Assembly: GCA_016935555.1 (NCBI GenBank)
Contig: JAFGQR010000019.1
Location: forward strand, 1 to 64,000
Source of the DNA: Verrucomicrobiota bacterium
Lineage (GTDB): Bacteria > Verrucomicrobiota > Verrucomicrobiia > Limisphaerales > JAFGQR01
Direction: 5' to 3'
DNA: 64,000 nucleotides
The notes below the pieces were generated by a model, which worked only from the letters and a program-made list of their open reading frames with translations, was not told the origin of the DNA and searched no databases. Of this stretch, positions 8,041 to 17,851 are shown in pieces; within the stretch, counting starts at the first letter, position 1, and each line of letters starts with the position of its first letter. A program made the position numbers and the translations under genes.

Positions 8041-8115
8041 TCGGGTTTCCAGAATTTCCTGCGCCCGGGGTGGAGGGGGGCGGGGGATCCCGGGAGTGCG
8101 GTCTTCCCCGAGGCC

Positions 8116-10095
8116 TCAGGGGGCAGGCCCGGGGGGCGTGGGATCCCCGGGGCCGGGCAGGGTGAAGTGGAAGCGCGTGCCGCGGCCGGGTTCGGACTCC
8201 AGCCAGATGCGTCCGCCATGGCGCTCGACGATTTTCTTGCAGATGGCGAGGCCGATGCCGGTGCCGGGGTATTTGCTGCGTCCGTGGAGGCGTTGGAAGA
8301 TGACGAAGACGCGTTCGAAGTTTTCCTGGGCGATGCCGATGCCGTTGTCCTGGATGCAGAATTCCCATGCGGTGGGGGAGGGGATGGGTGGGTGGGGCAG
8401 GGGGTTGGTGGGGCGGGCGCTGACGTGGACGGCGGGCGGCTGGTCGCCATGGAACTTGATGGCATTGCCGACGAGGTTTTGGAACATCTGGGTGAGCTGG
8501 ACGGGGTCGCTGAGCACGACGGGCAGGGGATCATGGGTGACGGTGGCGCGGGATTCCTCGAGGGCGACCTTGAGGTTGGTGAGGACGCGTTGCAGCACCT
8601 CTTCGGTGGGGGTGGGTTCGAGGGGCCGCTGGCGGGTGCCGACGCGGGAGTAAGCGAGCAGGTCGTTGATCAGCTGCTGCATGCGCTGGGCGCCGTCGGC
8701 GGCGAAGCCGATGAATTCGTGGGCGTTGGTGTCGAGTTGTTGGCCGTAGCGTTGTTTGAGGAGCTGCATGTAGCTGATGACCATGCGGAGGGGTTCCTGG
8801 AGGTCGTGGGAGGCGACGTAGGCGAACTGCTCAAGTTCCTCGTTGGAACGTTGGAGATCCCGGGTGCGCTCCGCGACGCGTTGTTCGAGTCGTTCGTGGG
8901 ACTGTTGCAGGGCGGCCCGGGTGCGCTCGCGTTCGGCGGTCCGCTGGGCGAGGGATTGGGCCATCGCCTCGAAGTCCTGGGCGAGGGCTGTCAGTTCCCC
9001 CGGCGCGTGGCGGAGGTGGGTGTGGACCTCGAAATTGCCCTCGCGAATGGTGTGGGTGGCCCGGGCCAGGGTTCGCACGGGTTCGAGGACGAAGACGTCG
9101 CCGCCGAACCAGGCCACGCTGAGCGTGAGGATTCCGATCAATCCCAGGAAGGTCAGGTTCTTGAGGAGGGTCAGGCGGGCTTCGGCGTGCACTTCGGAGG
9201 CGGGCACGGAGGCGACTGCCCAGGCGTCGGCGAAACCGCCGGTGCTGCTCAGGGGGGTGAAGCTGTGGAGGTAGGTGACGCGATCGGGTCCGAGGGCGGG
9301 TCCGGAGCCTTCGCGGGCCTGTTTAAGCAGCCGGGCCAGCTCGGGGTTTTGGGCGAGGGATTCCCTGAGCCAGCGCCGTTCCGGGTCCGGGTAGCGCAGG
9401 AGGAAATTGCCCTGGCGGTCGATGACGGTGAGGATGACGCCGTCGAGCAAGCTGGCCTGGGGTGCGAACTGGTAGATCCAGTCCAGTTTGAGGGCGGCGT
9501 AGACGACGGCCTTCAACTGGCGGTTGTGGAGGGTGAGGGGGTTGGCCATGAACAGGAGCGCTCTGCCGGTCCGCCGGTCGACCTGGTAATCGTTGTCGGC
9601 GAACTTCCAATGCGCCTCGTTGGCGATCATGGTCCGGAAGAACGGCTGTCTGCTCAGGCTGAGTTCCAGCGGTTCCGCGCGTCCGCTGAGCAGGATGCGT
9701 CCGGTGGGATCCAGCACGCCGATGTCGGCGTAGATCCGCTGGTAGTTCAGCAGGTCCTGCAGGATCTCCTGCTGCCGCTCGGCCTCCCCGGGCGCGATCA
9801 GCGCCGGCCGGGAAAGCTTGCGGAGCATGTCGCGGGTGGCGTCGATGTATTCGTTTTGACGGAGCGCCAGCGTGTGGACCAGGCGCAGCAGGTCTTGCCG
9901 CGCGCTGGCCATGGCCTTGGCGCGCGCGGAAAGGCTGGAGGCCACCACGAGTCCGACCATGGGGACCCAGGCCAGGAGGACCAGGAGCAGCAGTCGGACG
10001 CGCAGGGGCGCGACGAGTTGGCGCCACCACGGCCGGGGGGCGAGGGGCGGGGGCGGCTCGCCGGGGGCGTGGGGGGTGGGGGATGGGGCGGGCAT
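8116..10095 (-). CDS. Membrane sensor histidine kinase with extracytoplasmic Cache-like domain
   Basis: A 659-residue protein. After a Pro-rich N-terminus comes a transmembrane helix (about 32-52, LLLLVLLAWVPMVGLVV), a periplasmic dCache-like sensor (about 55-310, with YADIGVLDPTGRILLSG), a second membrane helix (about 315-335), a HAMP-like linker, a coiled coil and a phytochrome-type HisKA ([19 protein letters not shown], His near 430). The C-terminal HATPase has DNGIGI and YPGTGIGLA. Its start ATG abuts the stop of the receiver gene (10096), so translation is coupled. This kinase subtype is often paired with Rcp1-like single-domain receivers, exactly as found here. The periplasmic ligand cannot be inferred. 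Confidence 0.92.
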   Translation of the reverse strand: MPAPSPTPHAPGEPPPPLAPRPWWRQLVAPLRVRLLLLVLLAWVPMVGLVVASSLSARAKAMASARQDLLRLVHTLALRQNEYIDATRDMLRKLSRPALIAPGEAERQQEILQDLLNYQRIYADIGVLDPTGRILLSGRAEPLELSLSRQPFFRTMIANEAHWKFADNDYQVDRRTGRALLFMANPLTLHNRQLKAVVYAALKLDWIYQFAPQASLLDGVILTVIDRQGNFLLRYPDPERRWLRESLAQNPELARLLKQAREGSGPALGPDRVTYLHSFTPLSSTGGFADAWAVASVPASEVHAEARLTLLKNLTFLGLIGILTLSVAWFGGDVFVLEPVRTLARATHTIREGNFEVHTHLRHAPGELTALAQDFEAMAQSLAQRTAERERTRAALQQSHERLEQRVAERTRDLQRSNEELEQFAYVASHDLQEPLRMVISYMQLLKQRYGQQLDTNAHEFIGFAADGAQRMQQLINDLLAYSRVGTRQRPLEPTPTEEVLQRVLTNLKVALEESRATVTHDPLPVVLSDPVQLTQMFQNLVGNAIKFHGDQPPAVHVSARPTNPLPHPPIPSPTAWEFCIQDNGIGIAQENFERVFVIFQRLHGRSKYPGTGIGLAICKKIVERHGGRIWLESEPGRGTRFHFTLPGPGDPTPPGPAP

Positions 10096-10530
10096 CTATT
10101 CGGTGGGCAGTTTGACGATGGTGAGCCAGAACTCCTCGATGCAGCGGATGACGTTCAGGAACTGGTCGAGGTCCACGGGTTTGGTGATGTAGCAATTGGC
10201 GTTGAGGTTGTAGGCCCGCTGGACGTCCTGCTCCGCCTGCGAGGTGGTCAGGACCACCACCGGGATCCGGCGGAGGCGGGGATCGGCTTTGATGTGCTGC
10301 AGCACCTCCCGGCCGTCTTTGCGCGGCATGTTCAGGTCCAGCAGAATCAGGTCGGGGCGGGGGGCGTGGGTGTAGGGCTCCTCCCGGTAGAGGAACGCCA
10401 GCGCCTCCGCGCCGTCCTTCACATGCACGAGCCGGTTGCGGACCTTGGCCTCCTTGAACGCCTCGATGGTGAGACGCGCGTCGCCCGGGTTGTCCTCGAC
10501 CAACAAAATGGTGACCCCACGCGCGTTCAT
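10096..10530 (-). CDS. Rcp1-like single-domain response regulator
   Basis: A 144-residue receiver with no output domain. Key residues lie in [33 protein letters not shown] (phospho-Asp), VVVLTTS and [12 protein letters not shown]. The segment FWLTIVKLP at the C-terminus is typical of the Rcp1 family that partners phytochrome-like kinases. Its ATG overlaps the stop of the upstream kinase by four bases (10527-10530) and its stop abuts the next kinase start, so kinase-receiver-kinase are translationally coupled. It is about 60% identical by eye to the receiver at 12856-13293, which suggests duplication of a receiver-kinase pair. Confidence 0.93.
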   Translation of the reverse strand: MNARGVTILLVEDNPGDARLTIEAFKEAKVRNRLVHVKDGAEALAFLYREEPYTHAPRPDLILLDLNMPRKDGREVLQHIKADPRLRRIPVVVLTTSQAEQDVQRAYNLNANCYITKPVDLDQFLNVIRCIEEFWLTIVKLPTE

Positions 10531-12839
10531 GCGGCTGGCTTCAGTTCGGGGAGGGTGAAGAAAAAGGTGGAACCCTTGCCGGGCTGCGACTCCACCCAGA
10601 TGCGCCCCCCGTGGCGTTCGACGATTTTCTTGCAGACGGCCAGGCCGATGCCGGTGCCGGGGTATTGGTCGCGGGTGTGGAGCCGCTGGAAGATGACGAA
10701 GATGCGCTGGAAATACTCGGGTTCGATGCCGATTCCGTTGTCGCGGACCGTGAACATCCACTCCCGGGTTTCGGGCTGGGAGCCGGCTGGGGGCGGCTGG
10801 AGCGTTGCGCCGATGTGGACTTCGGGGGGCCGTTCATGGCGGAACTTGATGGCGTTGCTGACCAGGTTTTGAAACAACTGGGTGAGCTGCACGTCGTCCG
10901 CAAGCACGGTGGGCAGGGGGCCGTGATGGATGGAGGCCCGGGTGTCTTCGAGGGGCACCTTGAGGTTTTCCAGGGCGCGTTCCAGGGCCAGGGCGGCGTC
11001 GGTGGGGGCAAAGGGCTTGCCGCGGCGGTCGACGCGCGAATAGGCCAGCAGGTCATTGATGAGGGTCTGCATGCGGGCGGCGCCGTCGACGGCGTAGCCG
11101 ATGAACTCGTCGGCGTCCTGGTCGAGCCGGCCGCGGTAGCGTCGCGCCAGCAATTGGGTGTAGCTGGCGATCATGCGCAGCGGTTCCTGGAGATCGTGCG
11201 AGGCGACGTAGGCGAACTGTTCCAGTTCCTCGTTGGAACGGAGCAGCTCCTCGGTTTTCCGGGCCAGCGCCTCCTCGGCCAGTTTGTGGGCGGTGATGTC
11301 CCGGGAGATGCCGAACGTGCCGACGGGTTCGCCGTGCGGATTGCGCAAGCATTGCTTGGTGGTGGACACCCAGCTCACCGAACCGTCCGGCCAGGTCTCC
11401 TTCTCCTCCCGCGCGACCATGGGGTGGCCCGTCGCCATGATCTGTTGCTCGTCCTTGTAGGCCGCCTGCGCGTGTTCGGCCGTGAAAAAGTCGAAATCGG
11501 TCTTGCCCACGGCGGCGGACGGGGAAGGCAGTTTGAAGCGTTCGGCCTGGGCGCGGCTGATGCGCAGGAACCGGCTTTCCCGGTCCTTGAAATAGATGTG
11601 GTCCGGGGTGGTTTCCATGAGGGCTTCCATCAGGTGGCGTTCCTGGTCGAGGCGCATTTCGGCTTCGAGCCGCTGGGCGATTTCGGCCTTCAACTCCTGG
11701 TTGGCGCGCGACAGTTCGGCGGTCCGTTCGCGCACCAGGAGGTTGACGGTCATCTCGCGTCCGGCGGCTCCATACAGGTAGGCCGCCAGCAGCACGCTCA
11801 GGCACAAGCCCGTGCCCAGCACGGCCCACGGCTGCCAGGTGCGAGCCGCGGTCCGGTAGCGCGGCGTCGGTGCACACTGCAGTTGCCAGTGGCGTCCGCC
11901 CACGGACAGGTGGAAGAGGTGGGACAAGGCCCGGGGGGATACGGATTGGCCGGGCCAGTTCGCCGACTGGTATACGGACGGGGAGGCGCCCTGAGGATCG
12001 TTCAGGCGGACCGCCACGTGGGTGGCCACGTTCTCCAGGCCGGCCAGGGAGGCGCCGGACAACGAGAGTTCAGCCAGCACTTTCATCCGCAGTTCGGCGC
12101 ACAGGAACCCGGCCAGATTCCGCTCCCGCTCGGGGGCTGTGGCGTGGGCGGCGCCTTTCGAGCACACCGGCAAAAAGGCTCGCCAGTCGGGCGAGCGCTG
12201 CGTGCGGGGGTTTGTCCATTGCAGGCGCGCGATGACCGGCTGCCCGGTGGCCACCGCATCCGCCATCGCACGGGCGAACGCGGGAACCGAGGCGAGGTTC
12301 CAGCCCAGGTGCCTGGACGCGGCCGCGTTGGGCAGCGCGTAAAGGACGGGGAAATAGGCGGGCGCGGGCGGCGCCCGCTGGAAGCCGCCCTGGGGGTCGC
12401 GCTGCAGGATTTGGTAGGCGGCGAAGCCCTCGGCGCGGGTTTGGGCTTCGTGGGCGGCGCGCTCGGCGTCGGGCACTTTGGGCAGCCATTCGAGCGACTG
12501 GATGGCGGGCAGGCGGTCCACGCTGTCCTTGGCAAAGCTGCGGAACTCCTGGCGGGTCACGTGTTCCGAGGCGTAATAGAGCGAGCCCAGGAACCGGAGC
12601 ATGTTCAGGTGATCGTCGAAGGCGCGCTGCAGCGCGTTGCGGTGGTAGGAGGCCCAGCGCAGGAAATCGGACTCGATGCGTTGTTGTTCGCTGCCGGCCA
12701 CCAGGGCGAACAACACGGCTGAAAGCGCGCTTCCGGCGAGCAGCGCCAATCCGGCCGGCAGCCACGGCCGCAGGCGGGGATGGGGCTGTGGGGCCGATGA
12801 GGCATCGGGCGTGCTCGGGGTTGGCGCCCTGGGTTGCAT
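10527..12839 (-). CDS. CHASE-PAS sensor histidine kinase
   Basis: A 770-residue membrane kinase. A helix near residues 25-48 precedes an extracytoplasmic CHASE-type domain (about 75-300; [45 protein letters not shown]), then a second helix (about 335-355), a coiled coil, one PAS domain (about 390-505, [16 protein letters not shown] to GISRDIT), HisKA with the His near residue 548 in [10 protein letters not shown], and HATPase with DNGIGI and [10 protein letters not shown]. Its C-terminal half is strikingly like the kinase at 8116-10095 while the sensory halves differ, so the pair look like duplicated kinases with swapped sensors. It is 16 bases downstream of the first receiver gene. Confidence 0.93.
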   Translation of the reverse strand: MQPRAPTPSTPDASSAPQPHPRLRPWLPAGLALLAGSALSAVLFALVAGSEQQRIESDFLRWASYHRNALQRAFDDHLNMLRFLGSLYYASEHVTRQEFRSFAKDSVDRLPAIQSLEWLPKVPDAERAAHEAQTRAEGFAAYQILQRDPQGGFQRAPPAPAYFPVLYALPNAAASRHLGWNLASVPAFARAMADAVATGQPVIARLQWTNPRTQRSPDWRAFLPVCSKGAAHATAPERERNLAGFLCAELRMKVLAELSLSGASLAGLENVATHVAVRLNDPQGASPSVYQSANWPGQSVSPRALSHLFHLSVGGRHWQLQCAPTPRYRTAARTWQPWAVLGTGLCLSVLLAAYLYGAAGREMTVNLLVRERTAELSRANQELKAEIAQRLEAEMRLDQERHLMEALMETTPDHIYFKDRESRFLRISRAQAERFKLPSPSAAVGKTDFDFFTAEHAQAAYKDEQQIMATGHPMVAREEKETWPDGSVSWVSTTKQCLRNPHGEPVGTFGISRDITAHKLAEEALARKTEELLRSNEELEQFAYVASHDLQEPLRMIASYTQLLARRYRGRLDQDADEFIGYAVDGAARMQTLINDLLAYSRVDRRGKPFAPTDAALALERALENLKVPLEDTRASIHHGPLPTVLADDVQLTQLFQNLVSNAIKFRHERPPEVHIGATLQPPPAGSQPETREWMFTVRDNGIGIEPEYFQRIFVIFQRLHTRDQYPGTGIGLAVCKKIVERHGGRIWVESQPGKGSTFFFTLPELKPAA

Positions 12840-12855
12840 ATTGCGCCGCCTTGAT

Positions 12856-13293
12856 TTATTCCGAGGGCAGTTTGACGATCGAGAGCCAGAAATCCTTGAT
12901 GGTGCGGACCACCTCGAGGAACTTCTCCAGGTCCACCGGCTTGGTGATGTAGCAGTTGGCGTTCAAATGGTAGGCTTTGACAATATCCTCCTCGTCCTGG
13001 GAGGTTGTCAGCACCACCACCGGGATGCGGCGCAACTGGTCGTCGGCCTTGATCTCGGCCAGCACTTCCCGGCCGTCTTTGCGCGGCAGGTTCAGATCCA
13101 GCAGGATCAGGTCCGGCCGCGGGGCGTGGGCATGTTTGCCCAGGCGGCGCAGGAAGTGGATCGCCTCGGCGCCATCGGTGACCCAATTCAGGTGGTTGTG
13201 CACCTTGGCCTCCCGCAACGCTTCGACCGTCAGGCGCGCGTCGCCCGGATTATCCTCGACAAGGAAGATCTCGATGGGTCTGCCGTTGCTCAT
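12856..13293 (-). CDS. Rcp1-like single-domain response regulator, first gene of the signalling block
   Basis: A 145-residue stand-alone receiver. The acidic pocket is in [14 protein letters not shown]; the phospho-Asp is in [19 protein letters not shown]; the switch residues are in [12 protein letters not shown] and [12 protein letters not shown]; the C-terminus [11 protein letters not shown] is characteristic of the Rcp1 group. It is the promoter-proximal gene of the block that runs down to 8116 and probably 5953, and is divergent from the phosphodiesterase gene at 13500. With no DNA-binding domain in any of the receivers here, the block's output must be protein-protein or through a regulator elsewhere. 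Confidence 0.93.
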   Translation of the reverse strand: MSNGRPIEIFLVEDNPGDARLTVEALREAKVHNHLNWVTDGAEAIHFLRRLGKHAHAPRPDLILLDLNLPRKDGREVLAEIKADDQLRRIPVVVLTTSQDEEDIVKAYHLNANCYITKPVDLEKFLEVVRTIKDFWLSIVKLPSE

Positions 13294-13499
13294 ATCGCAT
13301 CCATATCCTGTCCGGTGCCAGGCGGGTCGAGTGTCCGTCTTTGGCGCCTGCGTTTCAACCGGAAACTCGCGTCGTTGAGCCGCAGCCGCAGTCTGCGGCC
13401 CGGGTTGCGCTCTGGCGTGGTTGCCGGCTTCCGTCCAACGGGATTGGCCGGTGCGCGATGGGCTTGCCGGGGGGGCGTGGTCCGGTTAGGGTGCCGGGG

Positions 13500-14327
13500 A
13501 TGAGACTGTGTTGGCTGGTTTACGCGATGCTTCCTTGGGTGACCGAGACGATGATTGGCGCCGAGCCCATGATTGTGGCCCACCGGGGCGCCTCCCACGA
13601 CGCGCCCGAAAACACCCTGGCCGCCTTCCGCCTTGCCTGGCAGCAGGGAGCCGATGCGATCGAAGGCGATTTCCACCTGACGGCCGACGGGCGGATCGCC
13701 TGTCTGCACGATGCGGCCACCAAGCGAACCGCGGGGACCAACCTCGCCGTGGCCAGGTCCACCCTGGCGGAGTTGCGGCGGCTGGATGTGGGCGCCTGGA
13801 AGGGAGCGTCCTGGGCCGGGGAACGGATACCCACGCTGGAGGAGGTGCTGGCGGTGGTGCCACAGGGCAAACAGATCTTCATCGAAATCAAGTGCGGCCC
13901 GGAGATTGTTCCCGCGCTCAAGCGGGTGCTGGCGGAGGCGGGGTTGGCCTCCGGGCAGACGGTGGTGATTGCGTTTGATGCGGAGGTGATTGCCGCGGTG
14001 AAGCAGCAGCTTCCCGCGCTGAGGGCCTACTGGCTCACCAGTTACAAGCAGGCCCCCAAGAACGGCCCCTGGAAGCCAACCCTGGACGAGGTGCTGCGCA
14101 CCTTGCGCCGCATTGGCGCCGACGGGCTCGACAGCCAGGCGCATGACGTCATCGATACGCCCTTCGCGCGCTCCCTGGCCGCCGCCGGGTTCCCGCTGCA
14201 CGTCTGGACCGTGGACGATCCCAAGGTCGCCGCCCGTTTTGCCAGGCTCGGCGCGGTGTCGATCACCACGAACCGTCCCGAGTGGCTGCGTGCGCAGCTG
14301 CGTGAAGAGCTGGCGCGATCGCGTTGA
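13500..14327 (+). CDS. Glycerophosphodiester phosphodiesterase, secreted
   Basis: A 275-residue TIM-barrel enzyme that releases sn-glycerol 3-phosphate from deacylated phospholipid headgroups. Catalytic and metal residues are visible in MIVAHRGASHDAPENTL (His-Arg), AIEGDFHLTADGRIACLHD (Glu and second His) and IFIEIKCGPEIV; WTVDDP near the C-terminus is also typical. The N-terminus MRLCWLVYAMLPWVTETMIGA looks like a signal peptide, so it is probably periplasmic. The start at 13500 is preferred because longer in-frame options add a Pro/Arg-rich leader without homology. The usual E-x-D pair appears as EGD, a small variation. The name ugpQ or glpQ cannot be chosen from sequence alone. Confidence 0.88.
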   Translation: MRLCWLVYAMLPWVTETMIGAEPMIVAHRGASHDAPENTLAAFRLAWQQGADAIEGDFHLTADGRIACLHDAATKRTAGTNLAVARSTLAELRRLDVGAWKGASWAGERIPTLEEVLAVVPQGKQIFIEIKCGPEIVPALKRVLAEAGLASGQTVVIAFDAEVIAAVKQQLPALRAYWLTSYKQAPKNGPWKPTLDEVLRTLRRIGADGLDSQAHDVIDTPFARSLAAAGFPLHVWTVDDPKVAARFARLGAVSITTNRPEWLRAQLREELARSR

Positions 14328-14386
14328 ATCCACACCGGCGCCGGCGGCCGCACCGAGCCGGTGCGAGACGTCGCGTGCCGGGGCGG

Positions 14387-14732
14387 CTACTGCAGGCGCA
14401 ACCGATAGAAGCTCGTGGGTTGTCCCGGTTCGGGCGAGCTGGTCCAGTTGGTGCCCTGGAGCGGGCCGTGAGGCGGTGCTCAGATCGGTCGCGCCCGCCA
14501 GCGTCAGGGTGGCGTCGGTGTGGTTGGCATAGTAGCTGCCCGGGCTGTCGGTCACGCTGCGTGGTGGCGAGTGGGCGCGCTGGGTGGTCAATCCCCAGCC
14601 GCTGTTCGTCGTCCAGCCGCCCAGGCCGCCTTCAAAATCGTCGGCAAACGGATAGCTCGCCGCGCGTACCCCGGGCGTCGTCGCCGCCAGCAATCCCAAG
14701 CAACGCCGCTTTACGTACATCTTTGTCGCCAA
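14387..14732 (-). pseudogene. Collapsed remnant of a secreted protein gene (signal peptide joined to C-terminus)
   Basis: Read on the minus strand, 14732 to about 14480 encodes a plausible secreted N-terminus (MATKMYVKRRC, a short hydrophobic stretch, then ADDFEGGLGGW and GLTTQRAHSPPRSVTDSPG), which looks like the start of a beta-sandwich domain seen in extracellular proteases. After a one-frame shift, 14463-14387 encodes GPLQGTNWTSS and PTSFYRLRLQ-stop, the kind of C-terminal end seen in secreted proteins of this group (compare FYRVEQLD in the giant protein here). The middle of the protein is missing. The simplest reading is a large internal deletion leaving both ends. The frame remains open past this only as antisense of the phosphodiesterase gene. 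Confidence 0.6.
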
Positions 14733-14790
14733 CCGGTATTGCCATTGCCGGAAATTCGGCTATGCTCCATGCTTTGGACCGGACTGAACG

Positions 14791-15456
14791 ATGGACAACG
14801 ACACGAACAACCCGAAAGAGCCGGCCCCGGCCCCGGGCACGACCGGCGACGCCGCGGCGCCAACGCCGCCGCCGGCAACTCCCCCCTTAGCCGACGCGCC
14901 CTCCTCCACTGCCGGTCCCGCCGCGCCGAAGGCCTTGTCTCCGGAAGCCATGGTGCGCCTGGAAGCCGAGGCGGCCAAGGCGCGCGAGCACTGGGACCGT
15001 CTGCTTCGGACGGCGGCGGATTTTGAGAACTACAAGAAGCGGGCGGTTCGGGAGCGGCAGGAATCGAGCAAGTATGCGTGCGCGCCGGTGTTGGAGAGGC
15101 TGATTCCGGTGTTGGATCACTTTGACATGGCGCTGGCGGCGGCGCAGAGTGCGACGCCGGACTCCTTGGCGGCCTTTCACGACGGCGTCACCATGATTTA
15201 CCAGCAGTTGCGAACCGCGCTGCGCGAGTCGGGGCTTGAGGAGATTGAGGCGGTCGGGCAGGTGTTTGATCCGAACTGGCACGAGGCCGTCTCGCAAGAG
15301 CCGACGCCGGACGTGCCTGAAGGCCAGGTGACGCGCCAGTTGCGCAAGGGCTACAAGCTTCGGGACCGCCTGTTGCGCCCCGCCAAGGTCGTGGTGGCGA
15401 AAGCTCCTGATGTTCAGCCCGTGTCCGAGGCCGCCCAGCCCAAGTCCACCGATTGA
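14791..15456 (+). CDS. grpE: Nucleotide exchange factor GrpE
   Basis: A 221-residue cochaperone that releases ADP from DnaK. The first 50 residues are a low-complexity Pro/Ala/Thr tail, followed by the long dimerisation helix (about 55-110, [19 protein letters not shown]) and the C-terminal beta domain (about 135-200, [20 protein letters not shown] and [17 protein letters not shown]). All are typical GrpE signatures. It sits 17 bases before dnaJ, so the two form a chaperone operon. dnaK is not in the window, and no CIRCE element or sigma-32 promoter is obvious in the short upstream region (14733-14790). Confidence 0.96.
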   Translation: MDNDTNNPKEPAPAPGTTGDAAAPTPPPATPPLADAPSSTAGPAAPKALSPEAMVRLEAEAAKAREHWDRLLRTAADFENYKKRAVRERQESSKYACAPVLERLIPVLDHFDMALAAAQSATPDSLAAFHDGVTMIYQQLRTALRESGLEEIEAVGQVFDPNWHEAVSQEPTPDVPEGQVTRQLRKGYKLRDRLLRPAKVVVAKAPDVQPVSEAAQPKSTD

Positions 15457-15473
15457 GGAGAGGCGGCAGCATC

Positions 15474-16616
15474 ATGGCCAAACGCGATTACTACGAAGTC
15501 CTCGGCGTGGACAGAAGCGCCAGCGAGGAGGACATCAAAAAGGCCTACCGCAGGCTGGCCGTGAAACATCATCCGGACAAAAACCCGGGCGACAAGGCCG
15601 CCGAGGAGAAGTTCAAGGAACTGGGCGAAGCCTACGAGGCGCTGGCGGATCCGCAGCGGCGCGCCGCCTACGACCAATACGGCCATGCCGCCTTCGATCC
15701 CCGCATGCGCGCCGGGCGCGGCGGCTTCGGGGCCGATTTCCACGATCCGATCGAGATCTTCCGGGAGGTCTTTGGCGCGCGGGGCGCAGGCAGCATCTTC
15801 GAGGAGTTCTTCGGCGCCGGACCGTCCGATCCGAGCGGTCCGCAGCGGGGCGACGATCTGCGCTACGACCTTGAGATCTCCTTTCTCGAGGCCGCCCAGG
15901 GCTGCGAGAAGGAAGTCACCATCCCCCGCATGCAAACCTGCGAGCGCTGCCGCGGCACCGGCAGCGAATCCGGATCCCGGACCCGCCAGTGTCCCGTGTG
16001 CGGCGGACGCGGCCACGTGGTGATCGCGCGGGGGTTCTTTCACATTCAGCAGACGTGTTCGCGCTGCCAGGGGACCGGGCGGATCATTGAAAATCCCTGC
16101 CGCCAATGCCGGGGCACCGGCCGGGTGGAGCGCGCCTCCACGATCACCCTCAAAATCCCGGCCGGCGTGGACACGGGGGCGCGGCTGCGGTCGGCCGGCA
16201 ACGGCGCAGCCGGGTTTCGGGGAGGGTCGCCGGGTGATTTGTATGTGGTGTTGCATGTTCAGGGGCACGAGCTGTTTCAGAGGGAGGGGGACGACCTGTT
16301 CTGCGAGGTGCCCATCAGTTTCGTCCAGGCTGCGCTCGGGGCGGACATCGAGGTGCCCACCCTCAGCGGCAAGGCCCAGGTCGCCATTGCCGCCGGCACC
16401 CAGAGCGGCACCATCCTCCGTCTCAAAGGCAAGGGGGTGAAGAACGTTCAAGGCTATGGATGGGGCGATTTGCATGTGCGCGTCGTGGTCGAGGTGCCCA
16501 CCCGGCTCAATGCCAGCCAGCGCCAGAAACTCGAGGAGTTCGCCGCCCTCTGCGACGACAACGTCAACCCCAAAAGCCGGAAGTTTTTCGAAAAAGCGAA
16601 GAACCTGTTCCGATGA
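15474..16616 (+). CDS. dnaJ: Chaperone DnaJ
   Basis: A 380-residue type I Hsp40 that stimulates DnaK ATPase and binds unfolded clients. J domain at about 1-70 with the HPD motif in [12 protein letters not shown]; Gly/Phe-rich linker (about 75-125); four zinc-binding repeats ([32 protein letters not shown], about 150-225); C-terminal substrate-binding beta domains with [20 protein letters not shown]. The ATG at 15474 is chosen because GAGGAGAGG lies at ribosome-binding distance and [12 protein letters not shown] is the canonical start; an in-frame earlier codon would overlap grpE. Confidence 0.97.
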   Translation: MAKRDYYEVLGVDRSASEEDIKKAYRRLAVKHHPDKNPGDKAAEEKFKELGEAYEALADPQRRAAYDQYGHAAFDPRMRAGRGGFGADFHDPIEIFREVFGARGAGSIFEEFFGAGPSDPSGPQRGDDLRYDLEISFLEAAQGCEKEVTIPRMQTCERCRGTGSESGSRTRQCPVCGGRGHVVIARGFFHIQQTCSRCQGTGRIIENPCRQCRGTGRVERASTITLKIPAGVDTGARLRSAGNGAAGFRGGSPGDLYVVLHVQGHELFQREGDDLFCEVPISFVQAALGADIEVPTLSGKAQVAIAAGTQSGTILRLKGKGVKNVQGYGWGDLHVRVVVEVPTRLNASQRQKLEEFAALCDDNVNPKSRKFFEKAKNLFR

Positions 16617-16694
16617 ACGGGCCCCCGAAGGCATCCACGCGACACCCCATCCCGCCGGCGTCCCGCCCCGCCGGCGTTCGCGTCCCCTGCGCGC

Positions 16695-17450
16695 ATGCAT
16701 CGTTTCTATCTTCCCCCTGACCGATGCGCTGATCGCACCCTTGTTCTGACGGGTGCCGAGGCGCATCACGGGCTGCACGTGGTGCGCCTGCGGCCGTCCG
16801 AGCAGGTCGCGGTCCTCGACGGCGCGGGCCACGAATACCTCTGCGAGGTGCGGGAAATGAAACGCGACATCATCCGGCTTGCGGTCCGGCAAAAGAATGT
16901 CATTCCACCCTCGCGCTGCCCAATCACACTTGTCCAGGCCATTCCGAAGGGCAAGGGCTTCGAGGCCATTGTCCAGAGGGCCACGGAACTGGGCGTGCGC
17001 CGGATTGTACCGCTGTGGGCCGAGCGCGTCGTGGTTCATGTGGAACGCGAGCGGCTTGAACACAAGCTCGATAAATGGCGGGCGGTTGCCGTCGAATCCA
17101 TCAAGCAGTGCGGTTGGGCGTGGCTCCCGGACATCGAGACGCCGCTCACTCCGCAGGCTCTCTTGGCCCGGCACGACACCTTCGATCTGTCCCTCGTCGC
17201 CTCGTTGCAGGCCGGCCGCCGACACCCTCGCGAGTGGTTTCGAAAATTTCAGGCCGACCACGGGCGCCTGCCGCAATCGGTGGCCGTGTGGGTCGGGCCC
17301 GAAGGGGATTTCACGCCGTCCGAACTCGACGCCATCAGGGCCGGGGGCGCGTTGCCGATCAGCTTGGGTCCCGTGGTGCTTCGCAGTGAGACTGCCGCCG
17401 TCTATTGCCTGGCCGTCCTCAACTACGAACTGCAGGCCGAGACCCTGTAA
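16695..17450 (+). CDS. rsmE: 16S rRNA (uracil1498-N3)-methyltransferase RsmE
   Basis: A 251-residue SPOUT-class methyltransferase that modifies U1498 of 16S rRNA with S-adenosylmethionine. The N-terminal PUA-like part (about 1-70) has the typical HRFYLPP start and LTGAEAHHGLHVVRLRPSEQV. The SPOUT knot includes ERATELG-like QRATELGVRRIVPLWAERVVV, SIKQCGW (normally EQCGR), WVGPEGDFTPSELDAI and the knot LGPVVLRSETAAVYCLAVLN. The chaperone-rsmE gene order (dnaJ upstream) is seen in several phyla. The gap to dnaJ is 78 bases and contains GCCGGCGT repeats but no clear terminator. Confidence 0.94.
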   Translation: MHRFYLPPDRCADRTLVLTGAEAHHGLHVVRLRPSEQVAVLDGAGHEYLCEVREMKRDIIRLAVRQKNVIPPSRCPITLVQAIPKGKGFEAIVQRATELGVRRIVPLWAERVVVHVERERLEHKLDKWRAVAVESIKQCGWAWLPDIETPLTPQALLARHDTFDLSLVASLQAGRRHPREWFRKFQADHGRLPQSVAVWVGPEGDFTPSELDAIRAGGALPISLGPVVLRSETAAVYCLAVLNYELQAETL

Positions 17451-17851
17451 GTGACGCCGTGCCGGAGCGCCGCCGCCAGCCCGACCCAGTCCGTCCCGCC
17501 GCCGTGCTCCGGTGCATTCGCGGTTCCTGGGTCAGGCACCTGCGCGGCCCGTGGAAACTTCCCATGATCCGCGCTTCGGCACGCGGAGGGCAGGGCGAGA
17601 CTCCGTCGAGCCCATGCTTCTTTGCCTCGGCATCGTCCATCCTCGGCCGCCTGAGCGCCGTGCCGTGGCAACCGCGCATCTCAGGGGAGAACGTCAGGGC
17701 TCGACGGAGTCTCGCCCTGCCGGGTTCAAGAGCGCGAGACGTGCCGCCGGCCAGGCGAGATCGCGGCTTCCCATAAACCGCCAAAAATCCTTGATGCGCC
17801 CAAGCGCCTCTTTGCAGAATGGCGCATGCGCCTGAACCCCTCGCTTTTGTT
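17451..17851. other. Intergenic region with two inverted copies of a dispersed repeat
   Basis: No supported gene was found between rsmE and the RraA-like gene. The region contains one reverse (17593-17613) and one forward (17697-17717) copy of the 21-base sequence described as a dispersed repeat, 83 bases apart, so a transcript could fold into a long hairpin. A frame open across it on the minus strand gives only Arg/Gly/Pro-rich sequence of no recognisable family. Confidence 0.6.
17593..17717. repeat. Inverted pair of the dispersed 21-base repeat
   Basis: The sequence around GGCTCGACGGAGTCTCGCC occurs as its reverse complement at 17593-17613 and directly at 17697-17717. A third identical copy is at 61062-61082. 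All three copies lie between genes, none inside a coding region. Confidence 0.8.

Noticed and set aside
6196-10872. A 1,558-codon open frame on the plus strand
   Set aside because: It is antisense to three well-supported kinase and receiver genes; its product is a Gly/Val/Glu-rich string without domains, a common artefact of high-GC coding regions.
13290-14732. A 480-codon minus-strand gene next to grpE
   Set aside because: Only the first ~85 codons look like a protein; after that the frame is antisense to the phosphodiesterase gene. It is listed as a pseudogene remnant instead.
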